Below, one piece after another: positions 11,250-23,749 of a stretch of 64,000 nucleotides of DNA (positions are counted from its first letter, which is position 1; every line of letters starts with the position of its first letter). The translations under genes and the position numbers were made by a program. This DNA comes from Impatiens glandulifera (lineage: Eukaryota > Streptophyta > Magnoliopsida > Ericales > Balsaminaceae), in assembly GCF_907164915.1 (NCBI RefSeq), contig NC_061863.1, forward strand, positions 9,487,882 to 9,551,881. The letters run 5' to 3'. The notes under the pieces are model-generated. The model was not told the origin of the DNA, did not search any database, and saw nothing but the letters and a program-made list of their open reading frames with translations.

Positions 11250-13440
11250 TGTAATGTTGGATTCATAATATTTAATATTCATATTTTATTCTTGTACATT
11301 TTTCATAAATATATTATATACAAAGTAAAAATTTATATTTTAATAGTTTATATCTATTTGATTATTATTTTTTAAATACGAACAAGAATATATATTTGAA
11401 TTACCATCTAGATTATTTTACGTTGAAGTGAAAGTTAAATTGTCGACCTTGATTGTATTTGTTTAATGTGTATCAATAATAATATGTTATTATTATAACG
11501 ATATTTTATATTTATTTTAAAAAAATATTATTTTATGATCTATGGGTTTAATAACCGGTTGATTATAACGTGTTTGTATTTTGTTTTCATGTTTTTTGTT
11601 TTTTTTTTTGATTTTCTCATATCATGATTTATTATTGTGTAAAGAAATTTTATAATTTTAAAAAAGTTATATTTTTTATTTTATTTTTCCAAATGATCCT
11701 CCAACTCATTTTAGTTTGTATCTTATAAATGAGGTTAACTAATCAAATATTTATAAACTCTTAAATTAAGACTTATACAATTTTTAAATTGTACTAAGAG
11801 TATATTAATTATTTCAATTATATATAAATAAAATAAATTTATATTTATAAACCATTTGGTAATAAATAATACAAATAAATTAGTTACATATTTAAAATTT
11901 TAAAAATAAGTTATTATTTAAAAATATGTTTTTAGTATAATATAGTTTCTAAATTAATTTTATATTGAATTATATATAATAATAATAATAATATTATTAT
12001 ATAAATAATATTATTTGATCTCAATCAATAATTACATTAAAATTATTTCCATATATCATGATGAACAAAGGTACATATACTTACATAAAAAATAAAAAAA
12101 TTATATTTAAATTGAGAATAGTAAAATTGAAAAAAAATAATAGATGCAATTTAATTTACTTAGAATAGCAATTTAATTTTTAGTACATGGAACATTTTAT
12201 AAAAAGAAATTTCATTTTTATTTTTAATTTAAATAACCAAACAAATAAGAAAATTGAACTCATTCTAGTTTCAATTCAACTTTAACCAAATATATCCGTT
12301 GAATATGTAAATAAGGAAACTTTTTTAATAATTATTAATTTAATAGTATAAATTACTATTTTTTAACTATGAGAGAGTGTTTTATTTAAATTTAGAAATA
12401 ATAAGTTTACTATAAATATTAATAATGATCAAATAGGATAAATATATATGAATTTTAGGATAGTTTATATAGGTGGTAACTGGTAGCAAATTAGTTTACT
12501 CAAAATATTTTGTAGCTAAAATTTATAAAAACAAAATAAGGCTTGAATAATTAAATAAATATAATTAGTTTAAAAAATCATTAAAATCTACTTTAAATAA
12601 ATTTCAAATTACACTCTCATTGGTTTTAATATATTACATAAAAAAATTCAAAATTTACCCGGGTATTTCAAATAACAGGAATTAATGTTAAAAATTAACA
12701 AATTCGATTATTAATTAAAGCGTCTTAAATTAGAGTGAGATTATTACGTACTGGGTGATTATATTTGCTTCATAAATAAAATAAAAAGCTACAAAATATT
12801 AAAACTTATATAATTATTTGAAGATAATTAATATTAATTTAATAAAGAGATTAATATAGTATTATGATATATCTTAAATATTTAACCTCTTTGAAAACAA
12901 CTTGAGATTTGTTTTATGTAATTAATCAATAGCAAGGGTTAAACATTTATTTAACTTATTTGAAAACAACTTGAGAAACTTGTTTTCTTTAAATTATATT
13001 AAATATTAATATTAATATGCAATCAAATATTTTTATGTAAGTTAAAAAACAATATAAATTAAATTAAGCAAGTATAATAATAATAATATATCCAAATAAA
13101 TAAGTACTATTTTTGCTTTCACTTTAATCACAGCTGTTTCATCCATGTCTGTCCATTTAGAGCCTTAGCAGAGTTTTATTCCTCTACTAGCTAGGCAACA
13201 TGATAACAACCATATGTAATATTTGAATGAGAAAAAATAAAATTGTTTCTATTTCTGGTAAAAACTATAAGTTACTAGTTGAAATAAATAGAAATATTGC
13301 TAACTAGTTTACTCAGTTCTTAATCAGATTCAATAACTTTTTGTTACAACTGATTTAGTTTTGGTATAAAAAGAATATATATTTAACTTTTTATTTTATT
13401 TTTAAAAAAATCAAATAAAATAGAAAGAGAGAAGACATCC
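11250..13440. other. Very AT-rich intergenic region
   Basis: Long runs of A/T with TATA and ATT microsatellite patches; no exon with protein similarity, no RNA gene and no bounded mobile element could be recognised. Confidence 0.6.
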
Positions 13441-13447
13441 AAATTAA

Positions 13448-13699
13448 GAGCTAGTTTGATTTAGCTTATACATTTTAATAAGTTCAATAGTGTATAAATG
13501 ATTATAATAACGTAAACGAATAAGTTATCGTGAATAAATAAAATTAAAATAATAAGATGGATAATCTGAATAAAAAATAATAAGAATAAACTGAAACGAT
13601 TAAATATGTGATATACATTCTCAACATTGAAATTTCGAATAAACTTAATATTATATAATGTTTATTGTTTAACAAAGAAGTCAAATAATAAACTAGCTC
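13448..13699. mobile_element. PIF/Harbinger-type MITE, 252 bp
   Basis: The element is flanked by TAA on both sides (13445-13447 and 13700-13702) and its ends are inverted repeats: GAGCTAGTTTGATTTAGC at the left, AAACTAGCTC at the right. A 3-bp TWA target duplication is characteristic of PIF/Harbinger (Tourist) elements. There is no coding capacity. A fragment with the same start (CTAGTTTGATTTAGCTTATT) lies at 13,793-13,815. Confidence 0.65.
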
Positions 13700-14470
13700 T
13701 AAAACTAAGACCCATGATTTTATTTTTCCATTCTCATTTCTCTCAAAATTGTTGTCATTGTCATGATTTAAGATTATTGAGGAGATTCATCACTAGTTTG
13801 ATTTAGCTTATTTGTTCAATTAATTTTGTGTTTTAAACGTTTAGATACATTTGATAGGATTCAATTTTTATAATTTTTAGTTGTCTAATATTACAAGTTA
13901 AATGCTAATGTATGTTTAAATTTATTTAAAGATAAAATTTGAGTCGTTTTTGATTAGACGAGGCTTGAACTTCGAGATTCGAATTATAACAATTTTAACC
14001 AGTTGAGACTTCCCCAAATTGATAAAATGCCCGTCTTTTTTATTTTATCGTATAATTTTCATATTTTAAAATTAATTTATTACATTTGTAAAAAAAACTA
14101 TATCTATATATGTTTTGACGTTTTTTTTTAAATCGACTAATTTTTTTCTTAAGATCTACGCATTTTAATTTATTAAAGGTGGTTTAAGTGATTAAAAAAT
14201 GTTAAATCTAAGGAAATATATGAAACATTTTAAATATAGATAAATTTGATATTTATTTTTTATATAACTTCGAAACAACATAATTTTGTGTATATTATAC
14301 CTATTTTGACATAATTGTGTTTTAAATTGATTAGTTTTAAAAAAAATACGTATTTTAAACTACCCGATAGAGATTGAATGCCTTTAAAATTGTGTGGTGT
14401 GAGAATAGTTGTAAAAAACAAAGAAGAAAAAAAGACATTCATTTGTTTATAGAAAACCTCAAATGACTAA

Positions 14471-15519
14471 GGGGGTGCTTGGTTCAAATAAAGGAATGGG
14501 AATAGGATTGGGATTGATAGATGTGTGGAATGGGAATGGGTATGATTGATAGAAGTGTAGTGTTTGGTTAAGAGTTTTAATCATTCCCATTACCATTGAT
14601 AACGTTTGGATTTCTAAGAGAGAAGTTATAAATATAATTTTGTTATTAAAATTATGATTAATTTTAATTTTATTTTATTAAATTAAAAATATAAAATATT
14701 ATTATTTTTATAACATAATTGTTTAAAATATATAAAATATTTAAGTGACATAATTTAATAAAATATAAACATCTCATATTTTTTTATATTAATTATATTT
14801 TCTCAAAATAAAAATACTTATAACAAAAAAATATTGAATGTCTCAATTTTTTACTAATTATAAATAAATAATTATTTATTAAATATAAATAATATAAGAC
14901 AAAGTCTTTCAAATATTATATACTTTAAATTAAATATAATATTTTATTTAATAATATATTATAACATGGTATAATTTTTTTAATAATAATTTTTATTAAA
15001 ATATTTCATATTTAATTTTTTAATATTTTTTATATAAAATTATTATTTTATTTTTAGTTTTATATTTTAATTAATTTATTTTAATTTTATTATTAATATA
15101 TGATATTTAAAATTAATTATATAAACTTAGTTTATTATTATTAGTTATTTTAATTATTATTAAAATTTTATTTTAAATGATTCCTTAATATTATTTAAAT
15201 AATTGAAATTATTTATTTATAAATAAATAAAATTTATTATTATGTTAATTATAAAATAACATATAATATAATTATAAAATATATAAGATATTATAATTAT
15301 AATTATAATTATAAGAGAGAAAATAGGAGAGTGGAGATAGTGGGAGAGAAAATGTATGACTCCGGAATGGGATTCATTCCTCCTAATTTAGAGAGGATTG
15401 GATGATTCCTGAGTATCCGGGAATCAAATCAATATCCTGGAATCAAAACCACCAACCAAACACCTCATTTCATTCCCTTTCCCATTCCTGAATACAAAAA
15501 CCACGTACCAAGCATGCCC
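14471..15519. mobile_element. PIF/Harbinger (Tourist-like) non-autonomous element, 1,049 bp
   Basis: Left end GGGGGTGCTTGGTTC and right end ACCAAGCATGCCC are inverted repeats, flanked by TAA direct repeats (14468-14470 and 15520-15522). The subterminal parts are also complementary (GGAATGGGAATAGGATTGGG against CCCTTTCCCATTCC). The centre is almost pure A/T and has no transposase. Confidence 0.8.
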
Positions 15520-15522
15520 TAA

Positions 15523-16600
15523 AATTATCATAGTTGAGCCTTAGATGACATAATTTAAAATTCGAACCTCATTTGATAAAACGGGTCAAAATTTCGGACT
15601 TAAATAACAATTGAATCATTTATTTATTTATTTATACGTGATAACTTATTCATTCAAATTATTGTGCCAACTTATTCTATAACCACAACTTATTCACAAT
15701 TATAAATCTAAATTAAAGAATTTTCAAATTTTCCAGTCATGCACTCCTTAGACAAAACTTGATAAAAACATCTGAATTAAATGAAATAAAAAAATGAAGA
15801 CAAGAGAATTAAGCAAGAATAATAGCTTTATCTTTTGTTTTGTTATTAATTAAATAATATGTTTCTAAAAGTCCTAACCAACTTGAGATCTTCTTAATTA
15901 AGAAAAGTATAGTTAAGGCCCACCTCCAAAGCTATCTTTGTTTGCTTTTGGTTTAAATTCAAATTATTGGTTCAAATTAATTAATATTAGTCTCCACTAC
16001 AATAAATATCTTTCCCCTATAATTATATATCTTACAAATAAAAACCTAGTATTAATGATTAAAAAGTAGAATAAAATGGAAATAATAGTATCTTATAAAT
16101 TAAAAATATATGGAGAAAATAAAGCAAGAAAGAAATACAAAGAATTAGCTAGTTTAAAATAAAAGTAAAGAATGTGTAATTATTATTTATTTGTTTGAAA
16201 ACTAAAGTTTATTCTCTTGACATATTTAGTCTTTTAAGCAATATTATTTTTACTCGATTTGTTCTAATGAATTAATAGTTGTGCAATTATTGAAATTGAA
16301 TGCAACAAAATTGTTAACTAAACTTCAAATTTATTATCTTGCATAAATTGGATATCTCAAAATTTTCTGAGTATATTTGTTGCTTGAGTTTAGCTTTATT
16401 GTTTTTTTTTTATTTGTAATATATTTATTAATTAAAATAGAAAAATACCCAACAACAAAATTAAGATTTCAAAATTATGGTGAAGGTATTGGTTAAATCA
16501 TTGAGTCTATTTGTTTCAAATGAACTAATAAATTTATTTTTATTCCATTGTTATTTAAATCGATTACAATGTCTGGTTCATCCAACTTAAAGTATAAAAG
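15523..16600. other. AT-rich intergenic region
   Basis: Nothing recognisable beyond low-complexity A/T sequence; no exon-like segments. Confidence 0.5.
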
Positions 16601-16606
16601 ATATAA

Positions 16607-17025
16607 TTAGGGACGACAATTGTACGAATCGGAACAAACAAGTCTACTCATCCCTATCTCATTTTATTTAAGGAATATTTTTTACTACCATTCTCGTGGG
16701 GCATCGTTATACCATATTATCTTAAAAAAATTTTGATTAGAATATATAAACGATCTTTTTAATATTATATATATATATAATAATATATTGAAAAATTATA
16801 TTATTATAAAGAAATAAATTTAAAATTTTATAAAATATTAAGAATAAATAAATATATTAATGATGTTATATATTAATTGTGTTTATTAATTTTCATGGTA
16901 GAATGAGAATACAAATTTCATCTAGCTCTATCCCCGGTCAACTATCGGTCAAACTGGAAAAAAAACTCCCCTACAGAACAATTTAGATCAAGAAACGCAG
17001 GACATATTATAATTATTATCCCTAA
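16607..17025. repeat. Degenerate MITE with TTAGGGA(C/T) termini
   Basis: Starts TTAGGGACGACAATTG and ends ATTATCCCTAA, an inverted arrangement. Interior phrases (CTCATCCCTATCTC, GAGAATACAAATTTCAT) match the MITE family seen at 23,543/32,112 and, more loosely, 41,126-41,542. Confidence 0.45.
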
Positions 17026-17759
17026 ATACAATTATTTTTATTATTGAGATCGTATACTTTAAAATAGTTTTTTTTTTTCTCTCATTTCTAACTAGTGTTG
17101 ATCATTATCTCATTTATATATGGTCTCATCAATTATATTTGTTACTATTGTTTCATTTCACAATAAAAACTTCATATCTAAACCGTGAGAGTAATGTTAA
17201 CTTTCTAAGTTAAATTAAGATTAACTTAATTGTTGAGGCGCCAAAAGCATAAGTGTTTTGAACCTTTCTTAATTAGTTATTCATCAAGAACCATGGATTT
17301 ATATTTTGTCAAATTGACAATTTTGAGTTATTTTTGTTCCAAATCTTATAATATCTAAATTATCAAATTAGTGTCTACTAGTCAAGTAAAAAAAGAATCT
17401 CATAATTTATTTGAATTTATAATTTTCTCTAAGTTAATTTTATTTTTCTCATCTACTTACTTTTATGCATTGATCTTTCATGAAATTAGTATATGTTAGA
17501 ATATAGAAAAAAATGTATAAAATGTGATATACTATTTACATATATTAATGTTATAATGTAAAATAATATTATAATATAGTAATAATATTATTATATTATT
17601 ATATTATTATATCAGTTTTTATTAATTTATTATAATCTCTATACACATCACATATTTAATTTTATATAACATTTAATACAAATTCTCTTATATTCTAACT
17701 AGCATGTATTCCGTGCATTTGTACGAGTAATAATATAAAAAATCGTGAAAAAAAATATT

Positions 17760-17890
17760 ACGGTAAAATTTTTATGGACGGGTCAATCCACAATCCGAAC
17801 TAAGTATCCATTTACTTTCACATATATCCAAATTAACCACATCTCTCGACCCGGCAATCCGAACACTTTAAAAATTAAGCATCATTATAT
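17760..17890 (+). repeat. 5'-truncated SINE copy
   Basis: Contains the SINE body from GGACGGGTCAATCCACAATC to ACACTTTAAAAATTAAGCAT and ends in an AT repeat. It lies directly upstream of a longer copy with the tRNA-like head, so the two are a local head-to-tail pair. Confidence 0.55.
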
Positions 17891-17974
17891 ATATATATAT
17901 ATATATTAGTTAGCTAAAAAGTTGAACTTATATTGTTAAAATGTCACGCGTTTATCCAATTTTGGGTTGAATTT

Positions 17975-18212
17975 AAAATATAAAGTGTTATTAGTCTAGT
18001 TGGTTAAAAGGTTGTACTTGTTTTGTTAGGTTGCAAGTTCGAACCATACCTATATCATTTTTAATTTTATTTTTAACCGTTTTAAGTTTATGGGCAGGTC
18101 AATCACAATCCGACCCAATTATCCATTTACTCTCACATATATCCAAATTAACCCCAGCTCTCGACCCGACAATCCGAACACTTTAAAAATTAAGCATTAT
18201 ATATATATATAT
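17975..18212 (+). repeat. tRNA-derived SINE, copy with intact A and B boxes
   Basis: A box TAGTCTAGTTGG near 17,993-18,004 and B-box-like AAGTTCGAACC near 18,035-18,045 are spaced as in a tRNA gene. The body that follows is about 85% like the inverted copy at 228-465, and it ends ACTTTAAAAATTAAGCAT followed by an AT-rich tail. This is the best-preserved copy in the window and could in principle be transcribed by RNA polymerase III. It encodes no protein. Confidence 0.6.
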
Positions 18213-19074
18213 GGTATCAAAATCTTATTTTCGCATACCAAATCATAGGATGAAGGACTCTCATAAATCTATTATTATATTTTTTAAATGTTTATATTAA
18301 ATTTTTTTATTTTCTTTTTCTATTACACCTCTTAGTTTTTTTTGGTTGGTGTTTTTGTCCTAACTGTCAATACTGAGATTTTTTTTTTATTATTTAGTTA
18401 AAAAAACTGTCATTCCATCATTGGTGAGTGTAAAATCAAAATTCTTTCTGCAACAATCAACTCCCATGAAATTCTACCTTCTTATAATTTAATATTTTCA
18501 ATCAATAACAATGTAATATTAAATTTTCATTATATATTACAATTTTGTGCTTATTTGTATTTGCAAACCCTTGTCTTTGTGGTTGAATCTCGTAGACCAA
18601 ACATCAAATTATTTTGATTTTACATATATATATATATATATATATTAATTTTATATAAATGTTAGGTTGATTTATGTTTAAGATCAACTTCTTTTATATT
18701 CAAATTAATTTTTTCTTATTAATCTACACATGAAAGTGACTTGCACAATAAAAATTAACAATCCTAGTTTTTTAAGTAAATTTGTTTCCATTCATTGTCG
18801 TCCACTAAAAGCATGAAAGCCACCTTTTTCACAAGAAAACACAAATCAAGTACAAAGTAAATGCTAACTACAAGTTAAGTGAAATAAACAAACATCCAAA
18901 CCTTGAATTAATGAAATCTCAATTTAAAATAAGTCGTTGATAATTGTTTCTCAATAAAATTAGTATTGACAGGCTGTTTTGATTTGAAACCCATCAAATT
19001 AGAGTGAACTTAAGTTTTGAGCTATTAAAAAAACATTATTACTTAATACATATAAAAATAAGATATATATATTT

Positions 19075-19218
19075 TTTTTTAATAAATGAGAACTAGCATG
19101 ACATCTCATCGCAATGGCCCCCCGCTTAAACTCAAAACGTTTTCAAATGAAATTGAACCCGTGATATTTTTGATCTATTAAGCCGACTTTATCACTGAGC
19201 TACTTTGGTGGATTAAAA
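19075..19218 (-). repeat. Second, different tRNA-derived SINE with target duplication
   Basis: On the minus strand: A box TAGCTCAGTGATAA (near 19,193-19,180), B-box-like GGGTTCAATTTC (near 19,160-19,149), a short body, and an A-rich tail. Near-identical 15-base direct repeats flank it: TAAGATATATATATT at about 19,060 and TAAGATATGTATATT at about 19,220, one mismatch. A variable-length duplication and an A-rich tail are the signature of LINE-mobilised SINEs. Its sequence is unrelated to the other SINE family outside the pol III boxes. Confidence 0.65.
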
Positions 19219-20269
19219 GTAAGATATGTATATTACCTAACATTATTAAAATAAGATATTTGTAAGAAATTTTTATTGTTCGAATCCAATTTTCAGCTTA
19301 TAAGGTAGGTAGGTATCTCACATATTTTAAGACTGTTCAATAAAAGATATATTGAAACTGTTATATTTTTTTTTTCTAGCACCATCCCATATAATAGTTG
19401 ACTCATTCCCAATAATGTGACCATTCTTAATGAGAACCAAACCTAATTATTTTTTTTGTTATTTCAGGTCGGATAAATTCTTCTTTTTAAAACTTCATTT
19501 TGATTAAACACCACAAATGATTTATGTAATGCCGGTCTTAAGATGAGACAAGCTAGATAGACGCCTAGACTCCCCTCCTCCCCCTACAAATTTATTTAAA
19601 AAAAACTACCCTACCAAGGTTTAAGCTTAAGACCTAATATAAATTATTATAACACTTAATTAATCAACTAAACTAGATTACTTATATTAAATATAATACA
19701 AATTATTAATATTTTTAATATAATATAAGATATAACAAGTTAAATAAAAATTAAGAATAAATTTATTTTTTCGACTAAGACATCCTCATGGATGGATCTA
19801 TGTAGGGGCTTGAGTGGGTTGAAGCCTACCCCGAAAAAAAAAAATTACGGTATAAATGTGACATTACCTCATAGTTTCTTAAAATTTTTAATTTAATACA
19901 CTAATTTTTTTTATATGTAATTTAAAAAAAAGACAAAACTTACATTTATCTACTCTCGTTTTATCCACAATTTTATTGTTATTTTTTAAGCTATCTCCAT
20001 TTTTTTTCAAGTCCTCTCCAACTCGGATTCCTAGATTCTGGACCCTCTAAATTTTGCCCGCAGTATATATATATATATATATATTTATTTATTGATTGAT
20101 CTAAGTTTTGAAGATATGATATTATAAAGAAAGAAAAGAATGAAGTGAGAGAGATGTGTTAAAGGTTTGCTGATGGGAACATGCATGCATGATAAAAGAC
20201 TAAACTTTGTTTTAACGTTAGGAATGTTCTACTACACATGATCATTATCATGATATAGTTTCATGAATT

Positions 20270-20670
20270 GATCAATGAATGGATGTCACTTAACTTTGAA
20301 AAGGGATCAATAAAAAGCCCACTATTTGGCGATCATCTCATCACTTTCAAAAGCAAATTAAATTAAAGATATTTCTCTCTATCTCTCTTTCTCTTTCTCT
20401 TTTCAATCCCCAAGTGATTTCTAAGAGATGATCTTTCTCCATTTCCAATGACTTTGGTTTTCTTTTCTTTGTTCAGATTCTTCTTCTTCTCTCTAGCTAG
20501 ATTTGTGCTTTAATTACTTGGTGTTAAAAGAAGAGATATTGGAACAAATAAACCCTTTTTTGAAGTCATGTCTCTTCAATCGTTTACAAGAGAGCACAAT
20601 AGCCGTATAATTACTTACCCTTTGGTGCTCCTTTTACTAGTAGATTTCAAAATATTAATCTTATGATTAT
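20270..20670 (+). other. Orphan promoter/leader-like stretch with a 32-codon ORF
   Basis: A TATA-like AATAAAAAG (about 20,310) is followed by a long CT-rich tract (about 20,370-20,405 and again 20,480-20,500), as in plant 5' UTRs. The only notable open frame is 20,568-20,666 on the plus strand, 32 codons, MSLQSFTREHNSRIITYPLV then a hydrophobic LLLLVDF segment. I do not recognise it. No downstream exons were found; repeats begin at about 20,950. It may be the start of a non-coding RNA, a small-peptide gene, or a gene remnant. Confidence 0.25.
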
Positions 20671-20952
20671 TTCAAAGGTCTTTTTGGTTTTTTATGATGT
20701 TTTATTCTTTATTAATTAGTTATTTGTTGATGTATAATTGTTGAAAACTATTAAATTTGTCGATAATCTTTGTCACCGCATCATAAACGAAATGAAAATA
20801 TTTTCATCTCTAGCAAGTCTCACTTTGGAGCTTGTTTAATTTTTTTTTTAAAATTTTGTTTTTGATATAAAACAAATTATTTGTGTTTTTAAATAATTAA
20901 ATTACTAAAATGTTTTTTATTTAAAATTTTAATTTAATAAAAATAAAGTAAG

Positions 20953-21550
20953 GGCATGTATTGGAATTAAAATTATAATTTTACAATAATTGGTATTCAA
21001 ATCTTTTGTTTGAAAATAATGATTGAATTATATTACAATTTCAATTCTTATGTTTAAAAATTTTAAAAAATTTAAATTCTCATGTTTGAAAAAATATAAT
21101 AAAAATAATTTAAATATATATTATTTCTATTATTAAGATATTGGTTTGACACAACTTATTATGGTAGGTTGTGTTTTTGTTTAGAGTTATCGGTTCGACG
21201 TATTAACTTTCTAAATTAATAAAATATCGATTCGACATTTTAACTTCTTAAATTAAAAAATATTATCGGTTCAACACTTTAATCGTGTTGTAAATATAAA
21301 ATAATAGATATTTTATTTGATTTTTTTTTAAAAAATACTAAAATTACAATTTCAAAGTTAAGAAGAATAGAATTAAGAAATCACATTTTAATTTTATTAA
21401 AATTACAATTGGAATTACAATTCTTAACCGGTCTAATAAACATAATAATTGAAATATTTTCTTTTAAAAATGGTACAAGTATATTAAAAAAACAATAAAA
21501 ATCTTTTGTACAAACATGAAATGAATATAAACAAGTTGTCAAACACACCC
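20953..21550. repeat. Diverged relative of the intronic Harbinger-type element
   Basis: Starts GGGCATGTATTGGAATT and ends GTCAAACACACCC, similar to the 53,470-56,278 element. It shares its inner phrases: AATTACAATTC, TTCTTATGTTT, ATATCGGTTC...AACTTTTAA-type. Instead of an ACGT array its centre holds a short tandem of about 43 bp (ATCGGTTCGACATTTTAACTT type, 21,180-21,290). The right flank is not TAA, so the end may be eroded. Confidence 0.45.
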
Positions 21551-21599
21551 AAGTATGTTAAATTAAAGAAGTGATTGATTATTAGAATTACAATAATAT

Positions 21600-23440
21600 A
21601 ATTATGATTGTTCAATTGGATGGTGGTTAATCGGTTAAGTTATTGCTTACTTTTTATTTTATAAATCGATTAATTGAATCAATATTGATATCGATTTTAT
21701 CGATTTTGGTTCTACTAGTTCGGTCGGTTAGCCGAGTTTAACCAGAAACCAATAATTCATTTTTTTAATTAAGTATTAAATTTTTTAAATAATTTTCAAA
21801 ATTCTTGTTTGTGCCATTCTATTAAGTTATTCTTCATTTTTTTATGTTATAATATGTTAGGATCTAGGTCGCGGCTGGAGGACCGGGGTTGGGCCGGTTA
21901 GCGCGTCTCACTCAAAGGGTGGTGATTAATCCGGTTAGAGATTAACACCGGGGTTTCAATACTACACAAACTGTCACAAACCCTTGAACCAGGTTCAAGC
22001 GCGGAAGAGGTTTGTTTCAAGTTGAAGCAGCACACTTACAGGATAGGCAGAACCAGTTTTGAATAGGACAGGTTTGGAAATTGATGGGTCGGTTTTTGTA
22101 ACTTGGTGATTCGGTTTAGGTGGTGTAGAGTTGGTTAGAGCGGTGTAAGTAGGTTAGTACAGGTCGGTTAGAATGTAGAACCAGCAGAAAGTAAGTAACA
22201 AGACAAATTTTATGGATGTTCGGAGATAAAACTCCTACGTCACCCCTTCCTCTCGAAACCGCGAGAAGGATATTCACTAAGGAATACAAATACAATCCGA
22301 TCGAGACTTATTTCCTGCTCGATAACACCCGTACAATTTACACCGAAATTGTAAATACACACTTCAACTTTAGCACTTAGGCCTTTCTAGAGATAGAACA
22401 CAATCTTATCACTTGTAAATTAAATGCTCGCTATATCGCTTGTGTCCCCGCATTTACTTCTCTTCAACTGCTCCTTTTATAGGTGAAATATGCTAACGGT
22501 CATATTTTACTTCCTTGAATTTGATTGGCTGAGCAGAGGTTCAGTGATACAGACCTGGCGATCAGTTTATCAGACCTGGCGGTCAACTTTGCAGACTTGA
22601 CAGTCTGTTCTTCCGGTGTGTAAGACAAACCTGCTAGGTTTGTCTTTTTACTCAATATGGTGACTGTTGGTTAGACAGTTGTCTGTACTTGGAAGATTTC
22701 CTTTCTGATTTATCCCGAAGTGGAAAGATCTTGTAGGACTGTCTTCTGCAGCCTGCAGACTTTCCTCAGACTTGTATGGATATGGAAGTGTTCAGTCTGT
22801 TCCTTTGGTATCATTCTCAACAGATACCCGAAGTATCTTCTTGTGCTTGGTCGGTCCTTTGACTTAACCGGATGGCTTCCGGTGTGATTGGTTTAACCGG
22901 ACAGCTTCCGGTTATTCCTTTGCCTTGTAGCTGATCGGCTGTCTAGTGTTTCCGGTTCTTAGTTCTGGCCGATCCTTTCTTTGTGCGGTCATTTTTCGAG
23001 TGTTCCTGGTCGGTTTAATAACTTGACCGGTTAATCTTCTTAACCGGTTCATTTGTCCGGTCCGGTTCCTTGTTCCTGCATGGAAGGTTATTTATGTTAA
23101 ATTTTGTGAACCGGTCTAATTTTATCTAATATAATATATTATATTATAACAATAAATAATATATTTAATAGATATATTTAAAAAATATATTTATAATATA
23201 TTATATTATTATAATAATATAATATAATTTAAGAGTCTCAATCTTTAAATTATAATTTATAATTAAATAAAATATATTATTAAATATTATATATAATATA
23301 TATAATATTTAAAAAATAACTAATATAAATTATAAATATATAATTAAATTATTACTGGTTTACCGGTTAAACCACTAAAAAAATAGTTCAACCAAAAACC
23401 GAACCGTTTAACCGGAACCGATAAACTATCAACTCGATTC
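21600..23440. repeat. AACCGG-rich MITE split by a later insertion
   Basis: The left part (21,610-21,760: GGTTAATCGGTTAAG, GTTCGGTCGGTTAGCCGAG) and the right part (23,350-23,440: CTGGTTTACCGGTTAAACC, GAACCGTTTAACCGGAACCG) carry inverted versions of the same motifs, as the two ends of one element. The GC-richer block 21,857-23,085 interrupts it. Limits are approximate. Confidence 0.4.
21857..23085. mobile_element. Probable solo LTR or LTR-like insertion (about 1.2 kb)
   Basis: Base composition changes abruptly from about 20% to about 45% GC. The block begins TGTTAGGATCTAGGTCGCGG and near its right end has CTTGTTCCTGCA, fitting TG...CA LTR ends. It contains GATGTTCGGAGATAAAACTCC followed by TACGTCACCCC near 22,208, a phrase type I associate with Sirevirus-like Copia LTRs. 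No protease, integrase or reverse transcriptase is present and no clean 5-bp target duplication was found. A 9-base TTTATGTTA occurs on both sides (about 21,841 and 23,091), so a Mutator-type insertion is an alternative. Confidence 0.4.
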
Positions 23441-23749
23441 AGTTATTGATTTTCTTGTTTTTTTTCACATCGCTAAATAGAATTGAGAAATAATTTATAA
23501 AAAAACTGATAAAAATCTAAAAATAAACTAAATCAATCAAACTTAGGGATTACAACATATCTATGAGTATCTATTTTTCATTTTACTTTACGGCCCCTAA
23601 TCCGACAGGTATCTCTATTTCTATCTATATCTCCGATTTGTTGGGTACTTGATCCCGGCGGATACCACATTACCCGATTAAAATATAAATTTATATATTT
23701 TAATAAAAATAAATTACAAAGTAACACTAGTGAAAAGGGGGTCAAAACG

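Noticed and set aside
13940..14010. Another tRNA-like head (minus strand)
   Set aside because: The B-box-like part is plausible but the A box is poor and no repeat copy or target duplication was found.
20270..20670. MicroRNA precursor
   Set aside because: I looked for conserved plant miRNA sequences and a stable foldback and recognised none.
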